From JAVVVD01 sp036652795 (GTDB lineage: Bacteria > Bacillota > Clostridia > Christensenellales > CAG-138): DNA of 64,000 bases. The notes beneath the pieces are model-generated. The model saw only the letters and a list, made by a program, of their open reading frames with translations, did no database searches and was not told the origin of the DNA. Where the stretch lies: assembly GCA_036652795.1 (NCBI GenBank), contig JAVVVD010000002.1, forward strand, positions 206,381 through 270,380, in the 5' to 3' direction. Within the stretch, counting starts at the first letter, position 1; each line of letters begins with the position of its first letter. A program made the translations under genes and the position numbers. Shown here in pieces: positions 63,212-64,000 of this stretch.

Positions 63212-64000
63212 TCATCGCTCCGATATAAGTGCAAGTCTGCCGAATCTATTCCAGTAGTTTTTTCCGGATGCGTCCAACGTACGCTTCACAACACCATCGT
63301 CGCGTCCCTTGGCCTCTATCGCCATACCTGCACCAATGTATACTCCCACGTGGAATATTTTATCCCCATCATGCCTAAACACAATATCAAATGGCTGTAG
63401 CGCATCACGCTCTGTTTTTTCGCACATTTCATACAGCATACGGCTGTTGCGTTTTGACTGGGTCAGCCCTTCGTTTTGCAAAAATCTGGATATAAGCCCT
63501 GAGCAGTCATAGCCCAGTATTGGCGCTTTACCCTCTGCCTTGCGCTTTTCATACAGCGCAAGGGCTCGTTGCGCGTTTTTCGTTGTCGTCTCCATTCGTT
63601 TGATTAGCGTGGGCGTCATCTCCTGTCCGTTGCCGCCCCACACATATATCTGGCCAAGCTGTGCGGTAAGATAGCTTAAAAATCGCGTTTGCCGCTCCGT
63701 TGGTTTAGTATCATCCGGCGTATCATTTCCGCTCTCCAACGCCGCCCATGTCTTAGGCCCGACTATACCGTCCGCCGTAAGGCCATATTTGCTCTGAAAC
63801 TCCATTACCGCGCTCTGTGTTTTTTTACCAAATGCACCGTCCGCTTCCCCCACTATGCTTGCATATCCATTTTTAATCAGCAGTGTTTGAAGCTCTGTCA
63901 CATCCTCGCCCCTCATGCCACTGCGCAGCGTGCGCCGCACAACCACGATGTTTTTATCCGGCTGTACCGGCGTGGTTTGAATGGGAGGGAAAAATGCTAT
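63212..64000 (-). CDS. Endolysin-like NlpC/P60 protein with PG-binding domain (5' end beyond right edge)
   Basis: The frame is open to the window edge, so at least 262 residues are present and the start is outside; an internal GTG at 63946 has no ribosome binding site. The visible part starts with a linker rich in Pro and Thr, then a PG_binding_1 domain (LRSGMRGEDVTELQTLL, GKKTQSAVMEFQ), a Thr/Pro spacer, and an NlpC/P60 domain with catalytic Cys in YDCSGLISRF and His in FHVGVYIG. With the adjacent holin gene it forms a phage-type lysis pair. It could be part of a prophage that continues to the right. Confidence 0.88.
   Translation of the reverse strand: MAFFPPIQTTPVQPDKNIVVVRRTLRSGMRGEDVTELQTLLIKNGYASIVGEADGAFGKKTQSAVMEFQSKYGLTADGIVGPKTWAALESGNDTPDDTKPTERQTRFLSYLTAQLGQIYVWGGNGQEMTPTLIKRMETTTKNAQRALALYEKRKAEGKAPILGYDCSGLISRFLQNEGLTQSKRNSRMLYEMCEKTERDALQPFDIVFRHDGDKIFHVGVYIGAGMAIEAKGRDDGVVKRTLDASGKNYWNRFGRLALISER

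Noticed and set aside
1..64000. tRNA, rRNA, CRISPR arrays, insertion sequences
   Set aside because: I looked for T-loop-like sequences, regularly spaced repeats and transposase motifs on both strands and found none that I could support.

Overview
The window is chromosomal DNA from an anaerobic, spore-forming Clostridia-type Firmicute. Evidence: SpoVT, a SleB-type cortex hydrolase and a SpoIID-domain protein; an Rnf ferredoxin:NAD+ oxidoreductase; a CIRCE-controlled groESL operon; a Bce-type antimicrobial-peptide module; strong GGAGG ribosome binding sites; and sigma-A promoters close to TTGACA-17-TATAAT. I cannot name the species. No tRNA, rRNA, CRISPR array or insertion sequence was seen.

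Layout. 1-4889 (-): a giant multi-PAS protein with GGDEF domains, running off the left edge. 5111-9341 (+): a Bce-type response regulator, kinase, ABC ATPase and permease. 9421-14971 (-): a four-gene operon (HisC-like aminotransferase, IorA, IorB, ADP-forming acyl-CoA synthetase), divergent from a YheO-family regulator. 15837-17861: a small membrane protein whose start region is tandemly duplicated, then a tandem HD / HD-GYP protein. 17923-22210 (-): rnfC-D-E-A-B without rnfG. 22330-24266 (-): a split TauE/SafE exporter and a GNAT protein. 24528-28717: TM2 protein, groES-groEL, dCMP deaminase and a lipoprotein serpin. 28799-36319: envelope and sporulation genes (SpoIID with eight SH3 repeats, DUF937, SpoVT, EamA, SleB lipoprotein). 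36343-41315: P-type ATPase, ABC-F ATPase, a lipoprotein. 41451-47330 (-): oppB-C-D-F-A. 47659-48828: an NlpC/P60 hydrolase. 48855-62356: a purine catabolism island interrupted by an orphan mreB and a sortase-anchored surface protein. 62387-64000 (-): a phage-type lysis module, cut by the right edge.

How the genes work together. The aminotransferase, IorAB and acyl-CoA synthetase together form a route from aromatic amino acids to aryl-acetates, yielding ATP and reduced ferredoxin. The Rnf complex 3 kb away can re-oxidise that ferredoxin and build an ion gradient. The oligopeptide transporter can supply amino acids. The purine island can deaminate adenine, guanine and probably 8-oxoguanine, oxidise hypoxanthine and xanthine with a molybdenum hydroxylase, and may open rings with a hydantoinase. 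The hydantoinase-mocA-guaD operon starts with a purine-class riboswitch aptamer (55070-55006, minus strand) and an intrinsic terminator. The aptamer core is guanine-class, but J3/1 and L3 differ from the classic xpt aptamer as I remember it. This riboswitch with its catabolic operon, and the aryl-acid/Rnf pairing, are the two most interesting systems here.
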